Origin: Opitutia bacterium
GTDB taxonomy: Bacteria > Verrucomicrobiota > Verrucomicrobiia > Opitutales > Opitutaceae
Assembly: GCA_003142615.1 (NCBI GenBank)
Contig: PLMW01000028.1
Span: 1 to 64,000, forward strand
Length of the DNA: 64,000 bases
Direction: 5' to 3'
Shown here: positions 1-7,402 of the stretch, piece after piece
How the letters are laid out: the number at the start of each line of letters is the position of its first letter
Position numbering within the stretch: position 1 is the stretch's first letter
The notes under the pieces: model-generated
Database searches by the model: none
What the model was told of the DNA's origin: nothing
Seen by the model: the letters and a program-made list of their open reading frames with translations, nothing else
Made by a program: the position numbers and the translations under genes

Positions 1-102
1 GCCGACAAGGCGCGGCTCCGCCACGCCATGCGCGAGAAGGGCCTGCAGGAGGTGCGCTTCCGCTTCGACTTCGAAGGCACCAAGGTCGTCACGCAAAATT
101 AG
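1..102 (+). CDS. 3' end of a GHMP-type sugar kinase, probably HddA-like heptose 7-phosphate kinase (partial)
   Basis: The frame is open from the window edge to a TAG at 100-102 and gives the last 33 residues, ending in FRFDFEGTKVV before a short tail. An Arg-Phe-rich FDFxG ending like this is typical of the C-terminus of GHMP kinases of the D-glycero-alpha-D-manno-heptose-7-phosphate kinase group. The next gene on the same strand is a sugar nucleotidyltransferase of the HddC type, and GmhA- and GmhB-like genes follow, so a heptose kinase is the expected neighbour. Only the tail is visible; the kinase motifs lie outside the window, so the specific substrate is inferred from context. Confidence 0.6.
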   Translation, partial: ADKARLRHAMREKGLQEVRFRFDFEGTKVVTQN

Positions 103-171
103 GATGCTGCACGCCAAGCCCACCCAGGACGGCACCGTTGGTTTTCTTTTCGGCGTGTCCGCGGGATCTCC

Positions 172-885
172 ATGACTCCTTCCGATCTCCCTGTAGCCAT
201 CCTGGCCGGCGGCCTGGCCAAGCGGCTGCGACCCCTCACCGAAAAGGTGCCGAAGTTGCTGGTCGAGGTCGCGGGCGAGCCGTTCTTCTCGCACCAGCTC
301 CGCCTGTTGAAAAACGCCGGCCTCCGGCGGATCGTGCTCTGCGCGGGCTACCTTGGAGAAATAGTCGTCGACCGCTACGGCGACGGCGCCAAGTGGGGCG
401 TGCACATCGATTACTCGTTCGACGGCCCCAAACTTCTCGGCACCGGCGGCGCGCTCATCCGCGCCCTGCCGCGTCTCGGCGACGCGTTCTACATTCTTTA
501 CGGCGACTCTTATCTGCCTGTCGACTACCTCGATGTCGGTCGCAGCTTCCTCGCCTCGGGCCGGCTCGGCTTGATGACCGTCTACGAGAACCAGGAGCGC
601 TACGACACCAGCAACGTCTGGTTCGCCGAGGGAAGGATCAAGGTCTACGACAAGAAAAACAAGGTGCCGCAGATGCATCACATCGACTACGGACTCGGCC
701 TGCTCCGCGCCCGGGCCCTGGACGGCTGGCCCCGCGATGACAGCGTGGATCTGGCGGCCGTTTATGGCCGGCTCGTCGCGCAAGATCAGCTCGCCGGCTA
801 TGAGGTGAAGCAGCGATTCTACGAAATCGGCTCCCCGGCGGGCCTCGCCGAGCTCGACCGACTCTTCCGCGCCGGCGCTTTATAG
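172..885 (+). CDS. hddC: Sugar-phosphate nucleotidyltransferase, HddC-like (GDP-heptose synthesis)
   Basis: The 237-aa protein begins with the nucleotidyltransferase fold signature AILAGGLAKRLRPLTEKVPK (residues 9-28), followed by a GTGGAL segment and a YGDSYL segment, which should carry the metal-binding Asp. Length and order match short nucleotidyltransferases that activate mannose- or heptose-1-phosphate. Placed after a GHMP kinase tail and near gmhA/gmhB homologues, it probably transfers GMP to D-glycero-alpha-D-manno-heptose 1-phosphate in the cytoplasm. The ATG at 172 sits directly before the conserved N-terminal strand. A mannose-1-phosphate guanylyltransferase or another NTP specificity cannot be excluded from sequence alone. 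Confidence 0.75.
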   Translation: MTPSDLPVAILAGGLAKRLRPLTEKVPKLLVEVAGEPFFSHQLRLLKNAGLRRIVLCAGYLGEIVVDRYGDGAKWGVHIDYSFDGPKLLGTGGALIRALPRLGDAFYILYGDSYLPVDYLDVGRSFLASGRLGLMTVYENQERYDTSNVWFAEGRIKVYDKKNKVPQMHHIDYGLGLLRARALDGWPRDDSVDLAAVYGRLVAQDQLAGYEVKQRFYEIGSPAGLAELDRLFRAGAL

Positions 886-1143
886 CCACGCGTGTACGAC
901 GGGTGAAATGACATTTCACAGCCGCGAATTTCAACCCGCCGAGCAGCTGATCCCCCAATACTGGGAATAACCGCTTAGCGCACACAAAGCTTTAGGCGAC
1001 TGCTGCCGCCGTCCCAGAATCCTCAGTCTACGGCACCGCTTTTGGTGCTCTTGTTATCCCGGCGCCTGCGGTAAGCGAAGCCCCTGCCCGAGTACAATCC
1101 CCATTCGCCACGATAGGCCAATTAGCGCGCTCCCGACCGCTCA
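886..1143. other. Intergenic stretch between convergent genes, no gene seen
   Basis: About 258 bases separate hddC from the end of the antisense membrane-protein gene. Short frames here look like extensions of neighbouring shadows. A small inverted repeat (TGAAAT with ATTTCA near 905-918) is present but has no T-run, so I do not call it a terminator. Confidence 0.5.
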
Positions 1144-3657
1144 TCACGGTCCGGGTCTGGTCTCCACCCGGCTTCGCTCCGCGGAAATCAACACGCCGGA
1201 AAAACGCGCCGCCGTGCTCGACCCACCCAGGCGATTCTCCCCCGCAGTGACAGTCTCCGGAGGGGCTCGATAGGTCTGCTGAGGCACATCCATGACCACC
1301 ACGCCATCCAGTGTGATACGAACACGATCTTGCATCGTGCGAGCCGCGGCCGCGAGTTCCGCCGGTGCCCGGTCCGGTTCGGGATAAAGTCCACCGTGGT
1401 CGATCTCGATCACATGCTCCTTTTCAAGATCTACGATGATAGAGGGCGAAGCCCACCCTCCGAATCCCCAGGCATCATGACTGAAGGCGATTTTCCCTGG
1501 CTCGGGATAGAAAACATTGACGAAGTCGCCTGCACCAGTGACGCCACTGACCAGCACGGGATCGTAGCGGCCGGGCTTCGCATCTATTGGAAACCGCAGC
1601 CTGATCCGCCACGGTCCGTAAAGCGCCGGGCCCAGGGCGGCGGAACTCAGTTTGAAAGGCGATTGCCAGACGGTTAGGATTTTCCCGGTGAAACGGGCAT
1701 CGCTGATTCCGGACCAGAACTGATTTTTCCCGATGACGAAACGCTCCCCATGGCGCATCCCAAAGTCCAGGCTCGCGCGGTAGATCGGCCGGCCGTCCCA
1801 TTCGATCAAGACAGCCTGCTCCGCCTCGATCCGGCGCCTGGCCGGCTGGTCGACGAAAACCGGATGCGAACCCGGCGGGTTAAATGCCCCCAGCTGGACA
1901 TCAATCCGGTGCGGATGGGTGAAATCGACCGCTATCGGCTCGGATAGCCAGTGCGTGGTCCCCATCTGGAAAAAACCGATGCGCACACGCTGCCCATCCA
2001 AATAACTGAGAAACACCAACTCACCGCCCTGGATGCCGTTACCGGTTGCGATCACCGGCTCGAACGCGCCCACTTTGTTCAGCGGCAGCTCGAATTCGAC
2101 CTGCACAGGGCCGTAGGTACGCCCCATCAGCTCGTCGACCCAGAAAACGGGCCGGTTGAATAGCCGCGAGAGTGGCAGCAGGCGGTCGCCTTGCGAACCC
2201 CAAGCCTGTAGTTGCAGCATGGCGGCAACGGCCCCGGAAACGAGCAGCACCAAGGCCGCAATTCCTCCCGCCGCCCATCGTGGCAGGCGACCGGGGCGCG
2301 CACTCCAAAGCAGCAGGCCCAAGGCACCGGCGGTGACCATCGCCGGCAGGTAATCGACTTGATAGCGTCCCCCGCAGCCAAAAAATGCGCAGGTTGCCAG
2401 CAAGCCGCCGACCCCAGCCAGGGCAATCGTCCCCGCCACAGTGAGCGCTGGCCTGGCCGACCTAAAACCCAGCAACCCAGCGGCTCCAAACACGACGGGG
2501 AGTGCGCTGAAAACCCCGAACGGACCCGTCGCCATGGTCGTTACGAACGGGAAAAGCCGGACCAGTACGGGTGGGTTCCAGGCATAAACTCCCAGATTCG
2601 GCAGAATGTACTTCCAGCTGAACAATACCTCGGGTTGCCCCGGCCCCGTGAACTGGTAGTGCATGCCGAATTCTGTCAATTTTCCAAACCGCAGCCAATT
2701 CAGCCACAGCATCACGGCGATCGTCAAAAGCGGAGGCAGGCCGGCCGCCGCAGTGAGGGCCATCCTGCGAGCGGGATACCTCTGGCAGAGAACCACCAAC
2801 GGCCAGATCAGCACGACTGACCAGAGCACGTAGTTTGGTCTCGCAGCCACTGCCAAGCCGAAGGCCAGGCCCGCCCCCACCGTCCAACCGACTGCCGGCT
2901 CCGTGGCGTGCAAGGTCCGCGCAATGCAACACCACAACAGCGCCTGGCAAAACGCCGCCGCCGTGATCGGCACACCGTAGACGCTATTGCCCATCGCCAG
3001 CAGCGGGAGAAACGAGGCCACTGCCACGCATCCCAGCGTCAACACCGTCAGAACCACGGACGCGCCGGGAAAATACCGCCGGCGTAAAGCCAGAATAAGC
3101 CAGCCCATGCATCCCAACGCAGCAGCGCCAAAAAAAGCACAGGCCAGTGCTTCGCTCGGGAATCGCCCCGTAACCCAGTGGAACGGCGCGAAAAACAGCA
3201 CGACCGGCGTCAATCCCCAGTAGAAATAATAACGGCCCCGATACATACTGAGGTCGCCCATCCGATAGGGTTGATTGAGTGCACCGTTGTATGGGTCCGA
3301 AAGCTTCATAAGCTCCGGCCGCGGCGCGACCTTCAGATGCAGCTGCCCCGAAAGCAGGGCGTCGGTCATCAAGGAATAATAGCCATCCGGGCTGCTCGTC
3401 ACAACGCGCCCGCCGGAAGCCTCGAAGGCCAAGCCGCCCAGCATCACCGCGACGGCCAGCATGAACACGCCCAGCGCAAACCAGTCACGACCTTTCAAAG
3501 AGAGCTGTTCGCTCGCGCCTTCGCTGATCCCCATCGCTGGAAACAAGGAGCGCCATCCCCAGATTGGCAAGACGGTAAAGCGCTCACGCCTCATCGAGCG
3601 GCGCGACTCGGCCAAGGGGTGAGCGAACGAAGCACGAGCATCCTGCCATTTCTCCAA
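1144..3657 (-). CDS. Large polytopic membrane protein, GT-C-like N-terminal half with soluble C-terminal half
   Basis: The reading frame gives up to 837 aa. From about residue 58 to 490 there are roughly ten hydrophobic segments. The first extramembrane loop has an acidic PDGYYSLMTDALLSGQLH region, as expected of GT-C-type lipid-linked sugar transferases where an early loop Asp is catalytic. The C-terminal ~340 residues are hydrophilic and beta-rich in appearance, with repeated FxGxxLxVWQSPF-like strands, and resemble a carbohydrate-recognition module. The longest frame starts at a TTG (3657); in-frame ATGs at 3594 and 3534 are equally possible, and the latter is close to the first membrane segment. 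The gene lies antisense between hddC and gmhA, so it interrupts the heptose genes. Function is not recognised beyond probable glycan transfer. Confidence 0.7.
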   Translation of the reverse strand: MEKWQDARASFAHPLAESRRSMRRERFTVLPIWGWRSLFPAMGISEGASEQLSLKGRDWFALGVFMLAVAVMLGGLAFEASGGRVVTSSPDGYYSLMTDALLSGQLHLKVAPRPELMKLSDPYNGALNQPYRMGDLSMYRGRYYFYWGLTPVVLFFAPFHWVTGRFPSEALACAFFGAAALGCMGWLILALRRRYFPGASVVLTVLTLGCVAVASFLPLLAMGNSVYGVPITAAAFCQALLWCCIARTLHATEPAVGWTVGAGLAFGLAVAARPNYVLWSVVLIWPLVVLCQRYPARRMALTAAAGLPPLLTIAVMLWLNWLRFGKLTEFGMHYQFTGPGQPEVLFSWKYILPNLGVYAWNPPVLVRLFPFVTTMATGPFGVFSALPVVFGAAGLLGFRSARPALTVAGTIALAGVGGLLATCAFFGCGGRYQVDYLPAMVTAGALGLLLWSARPGRLPRWAAGGIAALVLLVSGAVAAMLQLQAWGSQGDRLLPLSRLFNRPVFWVDELMGRTYGPVQVEFELPLNKVGAFEPVIATGNGIQGGELVFLSYLDGQRVRIGFFQMGTTHWLSEPIAVDFTHPHRIDVQLGAFNPPGSHPVFVDQPARRRIEAEQAVLIEWDGRPIYRASLDFGMRHGERFVIGKNQFWSGISDARFTGKILTVWQSPFKLSSAALGPALYGPWRIRLRFPIDAKPGRYDPVLVSGVTGAGDFVNVFYPEPGKIAFSHDAWGFGGWASPSIIVDLEKEHVIEIDHGGLYPEPDRAPAELAAAARTMQDRVRITLDGVVVMDVPQQTYRAPPETVTAGENRLGGSSTAARFSGVLISAERSRVETRPGP

Positions 3658-3868
3658 ACCGCCTTCAGCCCCAGGCTTCCTGCTCTCTTGTGTGCCGCAA
3701 CTTAATCTGGTCGTGCTCCACCAACTCGTCCATGGAGATAAATTCGGCTAACCGCACCGCCCGTCCGCGCTTCTTTCCCCGCGCTCCCGCATCCCGGCAA
3801 CGCCAGCCGCCGCTTGTCCCGCCAAGAATCGGCTTAACACCCTCCCAAAAACAGCCTCTGCTCCACCC

Positions 3869-4477
3869 ATGTCCTATTCCATCCAGCACCTGAAGGAGAC
3901 CGCCGGGATCGTTTCCAAGATCAATCCCGCCGACTGCGAAAAATGTGTCGCCGAGCTGCGCGGCGTCCGCGAGCGCGGCGGCCGCCTCTTCATTCTTGGC
4001 GTCGGCGGCAGCGCCGCCAATGCCTCGCACGCCGTGAATGATTTCCGGAAGATCGCCGGCCTTGAGTGCTATGCGCCCACCGACAACGTCTCCGAACTCA
4101 CCGCCCGCACCAACGATGATGGCTGGGCCAGCGTGTTCGTGGAGTGGCTGCGCGGCAGCCGCCTCAATGCGAAGGACGCGCTGCTCATCCTGTCCGTCGG
4201 CGGCGGCAATCTCGAAAAGAACGTCTCGCCCAACCTCGTCGCGGCGATGCAACTCGCCAGGCAGGTTGGCGCGCGCGTCATCGGCCTCGTGGGCAAGGAC
4301 GGGGGCTACACGGCGAAGGTCGCCGATGCCTGCGTCATCGTGCCCACGGTGAACCCCGGCAATGTCACGCCGCACTCCGAGGCCTTTCAGGCCGTGCTCT
4401 GGCACCTCTTCGTTTCGCATCCCGACCTCAAGGTGAACCAGACGAAATGGGAAAGCGTCACCGGTCCCAAGCCGTAA
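3869..4477 (+). CDS. gmhA: SIS-domain sedoheptulose-7-phosphate isomerase, GmhA-like
   Basis: The 202-aa protein has one SIS (sugar isomerase) fold: FILGVGGSAANASHAVNDF near residues 42-60 is the phosphate-binding loop, and LLILSVGGGNLEKN near 108-121 is the second. Enzymes of this type convert sedoheptulose 7-phosphate to D-glycero-D-manno-heptose 7-phosphate in the cytoplasm. The GmhB-like phosphatase begins 23 bases downstream and a transaldolase follows, which fits a heptose operon. The family normally has a Ser in the second loop (SxSG-type); here it reads SVGGG, a small deviation. The upstream gene is divergent, so a promoter should lie in 3658-3868, but I see no convincing hexamers. 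Confidence 0.82.
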   Translation: MSYSIQHLKETAGIVSKINPADCEKCVAELRGVRERGGRLFILGVGGSAANASHAVNDFRKIAGLECYAPTDNVSELTARTNDDGWASVFVEWLRGSRLNAKDALLILSVGGGNLEKNVSPNLVAAMQLARQVGARVIGLVGKDGGYTAKVADACVIVPTVNPGNVTPHSEAFQAVLWHLFVSHPDLKVNQTKWESVTGPKP

Positions 4478-4500
4478 GCAGATCGCCGCTGTCACCTCCA

Positions 4501-5043
4501 ATGCCGCTCCTCCGTCCGGCGGTTTTTCTTGATCGCGATGGCACGCTCAACGCGGCGGTCGTGCGCGCCGGCAAGCCCTATCCTCCCGCCACCGTCGCAG
4601 AGTTCGCCCTCCTGCCGGGTGTCGCCGAGGGCTGCGCCCGGCTGAAATCCGCCGGTTATGTGCTGGTCGTCGCCACCAACCAGCCCGATGTCGGCCGCGG
4701 CACGCAGTCCCGCGCCGCCGTTGAGGCGATCCACGCCAAGATGTGCGAACTCCTGCCCATCGACCGCGTGGAGGTCAGTTACGACACCGGCCGGGAAAAT
4801 CCGCCCTCGGTTCTTCGCAAGCCCGCGCCCGGCCTGCTGCTGCGCGCGGCCCGCGAACTCGGCCTCGATCTCGCTTGCTCCTGGATGGTTGGCGACCGCT
4901 GGCGCGACGTCGATTGCGGCAAAAACGCCAGCTGCCGCACCGTGTTCATCGATTGCGGCTACGCGGAGGAGCTGCGCGCGCCGCCTGATTTCATCGTCCG
5001 CAACTTTGCCGACGCCGTGGACAATATACTTGCGCATCGTTGA
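4501..5043 (+). CDS. gmhB: HAD-family D,D-heptose 1,7-bisphosphate phosphatase, GmhB-like
   Basis: The protein has 180 aa from the ATG at 4501. FLDRDGTLN (residues 9-17) is HAD motif I with both nucleophile and acid/base Asp. A VVATNQPDVGRG segment is motif II, and a conserved Lys in RKPAPG with MVGDRW supplies motifs III/IV. It removes the C1 or C7 phosphate from heptose bisphosphate; paired with the HddC-like enzyme the alpha anomer route to GDP-heptose is expected. A longer frame reaches upstream into gmhA but its extra sequence is gmhA read out of frame, so the ATG at 4501 is preferred. It lies 23 bases after gmhA and 24 bases before the transaldolase, a tight operon. Confidence 0.85.
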   Translation: MPLLRPAVFLDRDGTLNAAVVRAGKPYPPATVAEFALLPGVAEGCARLKSAGYVLVVATNQPDVGRGTQSRAAVEAIHAKMCELLPIDRVEVSYDTGRENPPSVLRKPAPGLLLRAARELGLDLACSWMVGDRWRDVDCGKNASCRTVFIDCGYAEELRAPPDFIVRNFADAVDNILAHR

Positions 5044-5067
5044 ACCCTGCACTCACTACGCCCCAAC

Positions 5068-5787
5068 ATGATCTCCCTCAACACCCTCAAGGTCCAAATC
5101 TACGCCGATGGAGCCGACAAGGCCGGCATCCTCGACCTCTACGCCAAGCCTTACATCAAGGGACTCACCACCAACCCCTCCCTGATGAAGAAGGCCGGCA
5201 TCAAGGATTACGAGGCCTTCGCCAAGGACATCCTCCAGACCGTCACCGCCAAGCCCATCTCGCTGGAGGTTTTCTCCGATGAATTTCCGGAAATGAAACG
5301 CCAGGCGCTCAAACTGGCCGGCTGGGGAAAAAACGTCTACGTCAAGATCCCCATCACCAATTCGCGCGGCGAGCCCTCGCTCCCGCTGATCCGCGAACTG
5401 GCGGCGCAAAAAGTGCAGCTCAACATCACCGCCATCCTGACGCTGAGCCAAGTGCGCGAGGTAGCGGCGGTGCTCAATCCCGCCGTTCCGTCCGTCGTCT
5501 CCGTCTTCGCCGGGCGCATTGCCGACACCGGGCGCGATCCGGTGCCGCTCATGCGCGCCAGCCGCGCGCTGCTCGAGGGCCAGCCGAAGGCCGAGCTCCT
5601 CTGGGCCAGCGTGCGCGAGGTGCTCAACATCCTCCAAGCCGAGGAAGCCGGCTGCCATATCGTCACGGTGCCGCACGACATCCTCGGCAAGGCCGCCAAG
5701 CTCCTCGGCATGGACCTCGGCGCGCTCTCGCTCGACACGGTTAAGATGTTCGCCAAGGACGCCGCCGACGTCGGCTACCGGCTCTGA
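5068..5787 (+). CDS. Transaldolase family protein
   Basis: The 239-aa protein carries GLTTNPSLMKKAGI (residues 32-45), a core motif of the class I transaldolase/fructose-6-phosphate aldolase family, and VYVKIPIT where the Lys should form the Schiff base. The small size is closer to the TalC/FSA-like branch than to the long transaldolases. It is the last gene of the heptose set and is followed by a clear terminator. Transaldolase chemistry interconverts sedoheptulose 7-phosphate with fructose 6-phosphate, so it could supply the substrate of GmhA. That link is inference from gene order; a general pentose-phosphate role is equally compatible. Confidence 0.85.
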   Translation: MISLNTLKVQIYADGADKAGILDLYAKPYIKGLTTNPSLMKKAGIKDYEAFAKDILQTVTAKPISLEVFSDEFPEMKRQALKLAGWGKNVYVKIPITNSRGEPSLPLIRELAAQKVQLNITAILTLSQVREVAAVLNPAVPSVVSVFAGRIADTGRDPVPLMRASRALLEGQPKAELLWASVREVLNILQAEEAGCHIVTVPHDILGKAAKLLGMDLGALSLDTVKMFAKDAADVGYRL

Positions 5788-5851
5788 GGTCCGCACCGCC
5801 GCGGACGATCGCTGCCACCAGCCGGGCGCAGAAAATAATCATTTACCTCTC

Positions 5852-5891
5852 CGGCAGACTTGCGCACTTTGGCAGGTCTGCCGTTTTTATT
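5852..5891 (+). terminator. Rho-independent terminator after the heptose/transaldolase operon
   Basis: CGGCAGAC (5852-5859) pairs with GTCTGCCG (5876-5883) across a 16-base loop, directly followed by TTTTTATTT. It lies 65 bases after the transaldolase stop and just before the lipoprotein start. This also argues that the lipoprotein starts at the ATG at 5899 rather than at the in-frame start at 5860 inside the hairpin. Confidence 0.8.
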
Positions 5892-5898
5892 TCCGTCT

Positions 5899-7365
5899 AT
5901 GCCGTTCCGGACACGCCTGCTGCCCGTCACGTTGGCCGCAATTTGCACTTGGTTGACCGCTTGTTCAGCCTCCCACCAGGCCGAGCGCCACGCCGCCGAT
6001 GTCGCGGAGGCCGACCGGCTCTACCGACGGGCCAACGACTACGTCTTCCGCGTCGGGGAGGGCCAGTACTCCTACGCCTACATGCAGTTCTACTGGAAGC
6101 GCTCCCAAGCCAACATCGAGCGCATCCTCCGTTCGTACGGCGACACACCCGTCGGCGCCCGGCTCAAGGCGGGCGAATTGAAGCTCGGTCCGTTCGAGCT
6201 CGCCTACTTCAAAGAACGGGTGCTGCCCTATCTGGAGGTGAAGCGGCTCGCCGCGTACGATGCGGTCAATTGCGCCATCTTTCTCTACAACACCGATGAG
6301 ATGCGCTGGGATGAGGTGCGCCTCGCCGCCTTCGCCCGCATCATCGAGGTCATGTCGCGCCAGAAGCGCTGGGCGGAAGCGCTGGATTTTCCCATCCTGA
6401 CGGAGCATCGGCCGCTGCTGCTGGGGAGTGTCTTTCGCGTCGCGGCGCGCTTTAATCAGGAAAAGGTGACCCAGGAACTGCTGGAGAGCGCCACGCCCGC
6501 CGAGAAGACCGTGCTCTTCCCCTTGCTCGGTGAGTCGCTCGCCATTCGCGGCGTGCCGCGCGAGGATATCGCCGCCTTGCTGGACGAGCATCCCGAGGAC
6601 GCGGTCAAGCTGGCCATCCTCTCCGGCATGACCCAGCGGGAGCTCAAGATCCAGCGCGCCGCGGCCTTGCGGATTCCGTTGAAAAATATCATCCTCCAAG
6701 GCGGTTCCCTCGAGCAACCCGACGTGCGGGACGACGTCGACGCCGTGGCGCGCCAGTTTTTTCCCCAGGGCAATGCCGGGGCGTCCCGCCTGCTCGCCGA
6801 GTACCGCGCGGCGCTCGGCGACCTGGCCGCTGCGCGCCGTACCGCCGAGGCCGCCAGCCTGCCGGACCTCACCGGCGTGTACCTCGCCTACCTCGATTAC
6901 CTCGCCGCCTTTGAGAAATTCGACGAGCTTGCCTCCTTTGTGCCCGAGTCGCATTTGACCGCTGATCAGCGGCGCCAGTGTCAACTGAAGATCGTCGAAC
7001 TCCTCGCCCAAGCCGGCCGCCAGCAGGAGTCTGAGCGGGCCCTGCAGGATTATATCAAAACCTCCGCCGCCAACTCCCCGGCCCAGTCCGACGCCGCTAT
7101 GCTCCAGTGGTTTCGCGGACGCATGCAGGCCACCGAGGAAAATCAACTGGTCGTGCGTGAACACACCTTCGCCGACCTGCCGATCAAGGATCCCTGTGTG
7201 CTGGTGCAGGCCATCATGGAATGGAGTCTGACCCCCAACCGCAGCATCCGTGGCCCCGCACCCTGGGATTTGGTCGTCACCCGGTTCGCAGGCGGCTTTG
7301 AGCACTTGCCCGAGCCGAAGTCAAAGGAAGTGCAGAAGGCCGCGGCGGAATTAAAACCCTACTGA
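5899..7365 (+). CDS. Predicted lipoprotein with TPR-like helical repeats
   Basis: From the ATG at 5899 the protein has 488 aa. It begins with basic residues, a hydrophobic core and WLTACS, a lipobox with the acylated Cys near residue 22, so it should be exported and lipid-anchored. The rest is almost wholly helical, with alternating Ala/Leu-rich pairs such as AEYRAALGDLAAARRTAEA, resembling tetratricopeptide-type repeats used for protein binding. No enzyme motif is visible. It lies between a terminator and the giant glycosyltransferase, 37 bases before that gene, so the two may be co-transcribed. A scaffold role in envelope glycan assembly is possible but unproven; I do not recognise a named family. 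Confidence 0.7.
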   Translation: MPFRTRLLPVTLAAICTWLTACSASHQAERHAADVAEADRLYRRANDYVFRVGEGQYSYAYMQFYWKRSQANIERILRSYGDTPVGARLKAGELKLGPFELAYFKERVLPYLEVKRLAAYDAVNCAIFLYNTDEMRWDEVRLAAFARIIEVMSRQKRWAEALDFPILTEHRPLLLGSVFRVAARFNQEKVTQELLESATPAEKTVLFPLLGESLAIRGVPREDIAALLDEHPEDAVKLAILSGMTQRELKIQRAAALRIPLKNIILQGGSLEQPDVRDDVDAVARQFFPQGNAGASRLLAEYRAALGDLAAARRTAEAASLPDLTGVYLAYLDYLAAFEKFDELASFVPESHLTADQRRQCQLKIVELLAQAGRQQESERALQDYIKTSAANSPAQSDAAMLQWFRGRMQATEENQLVVREHTFADLPIKDPCVLVQAIMEWSLTPNRSIRGPAPWDLVVTRFAGGFEHLPEPKSKEVQKAAAELKPY

Positions 7366-7402
7366 GGTCCTGCGCTCTCCTCCTCCTTCCTCCCGCTGAC
7401 GC

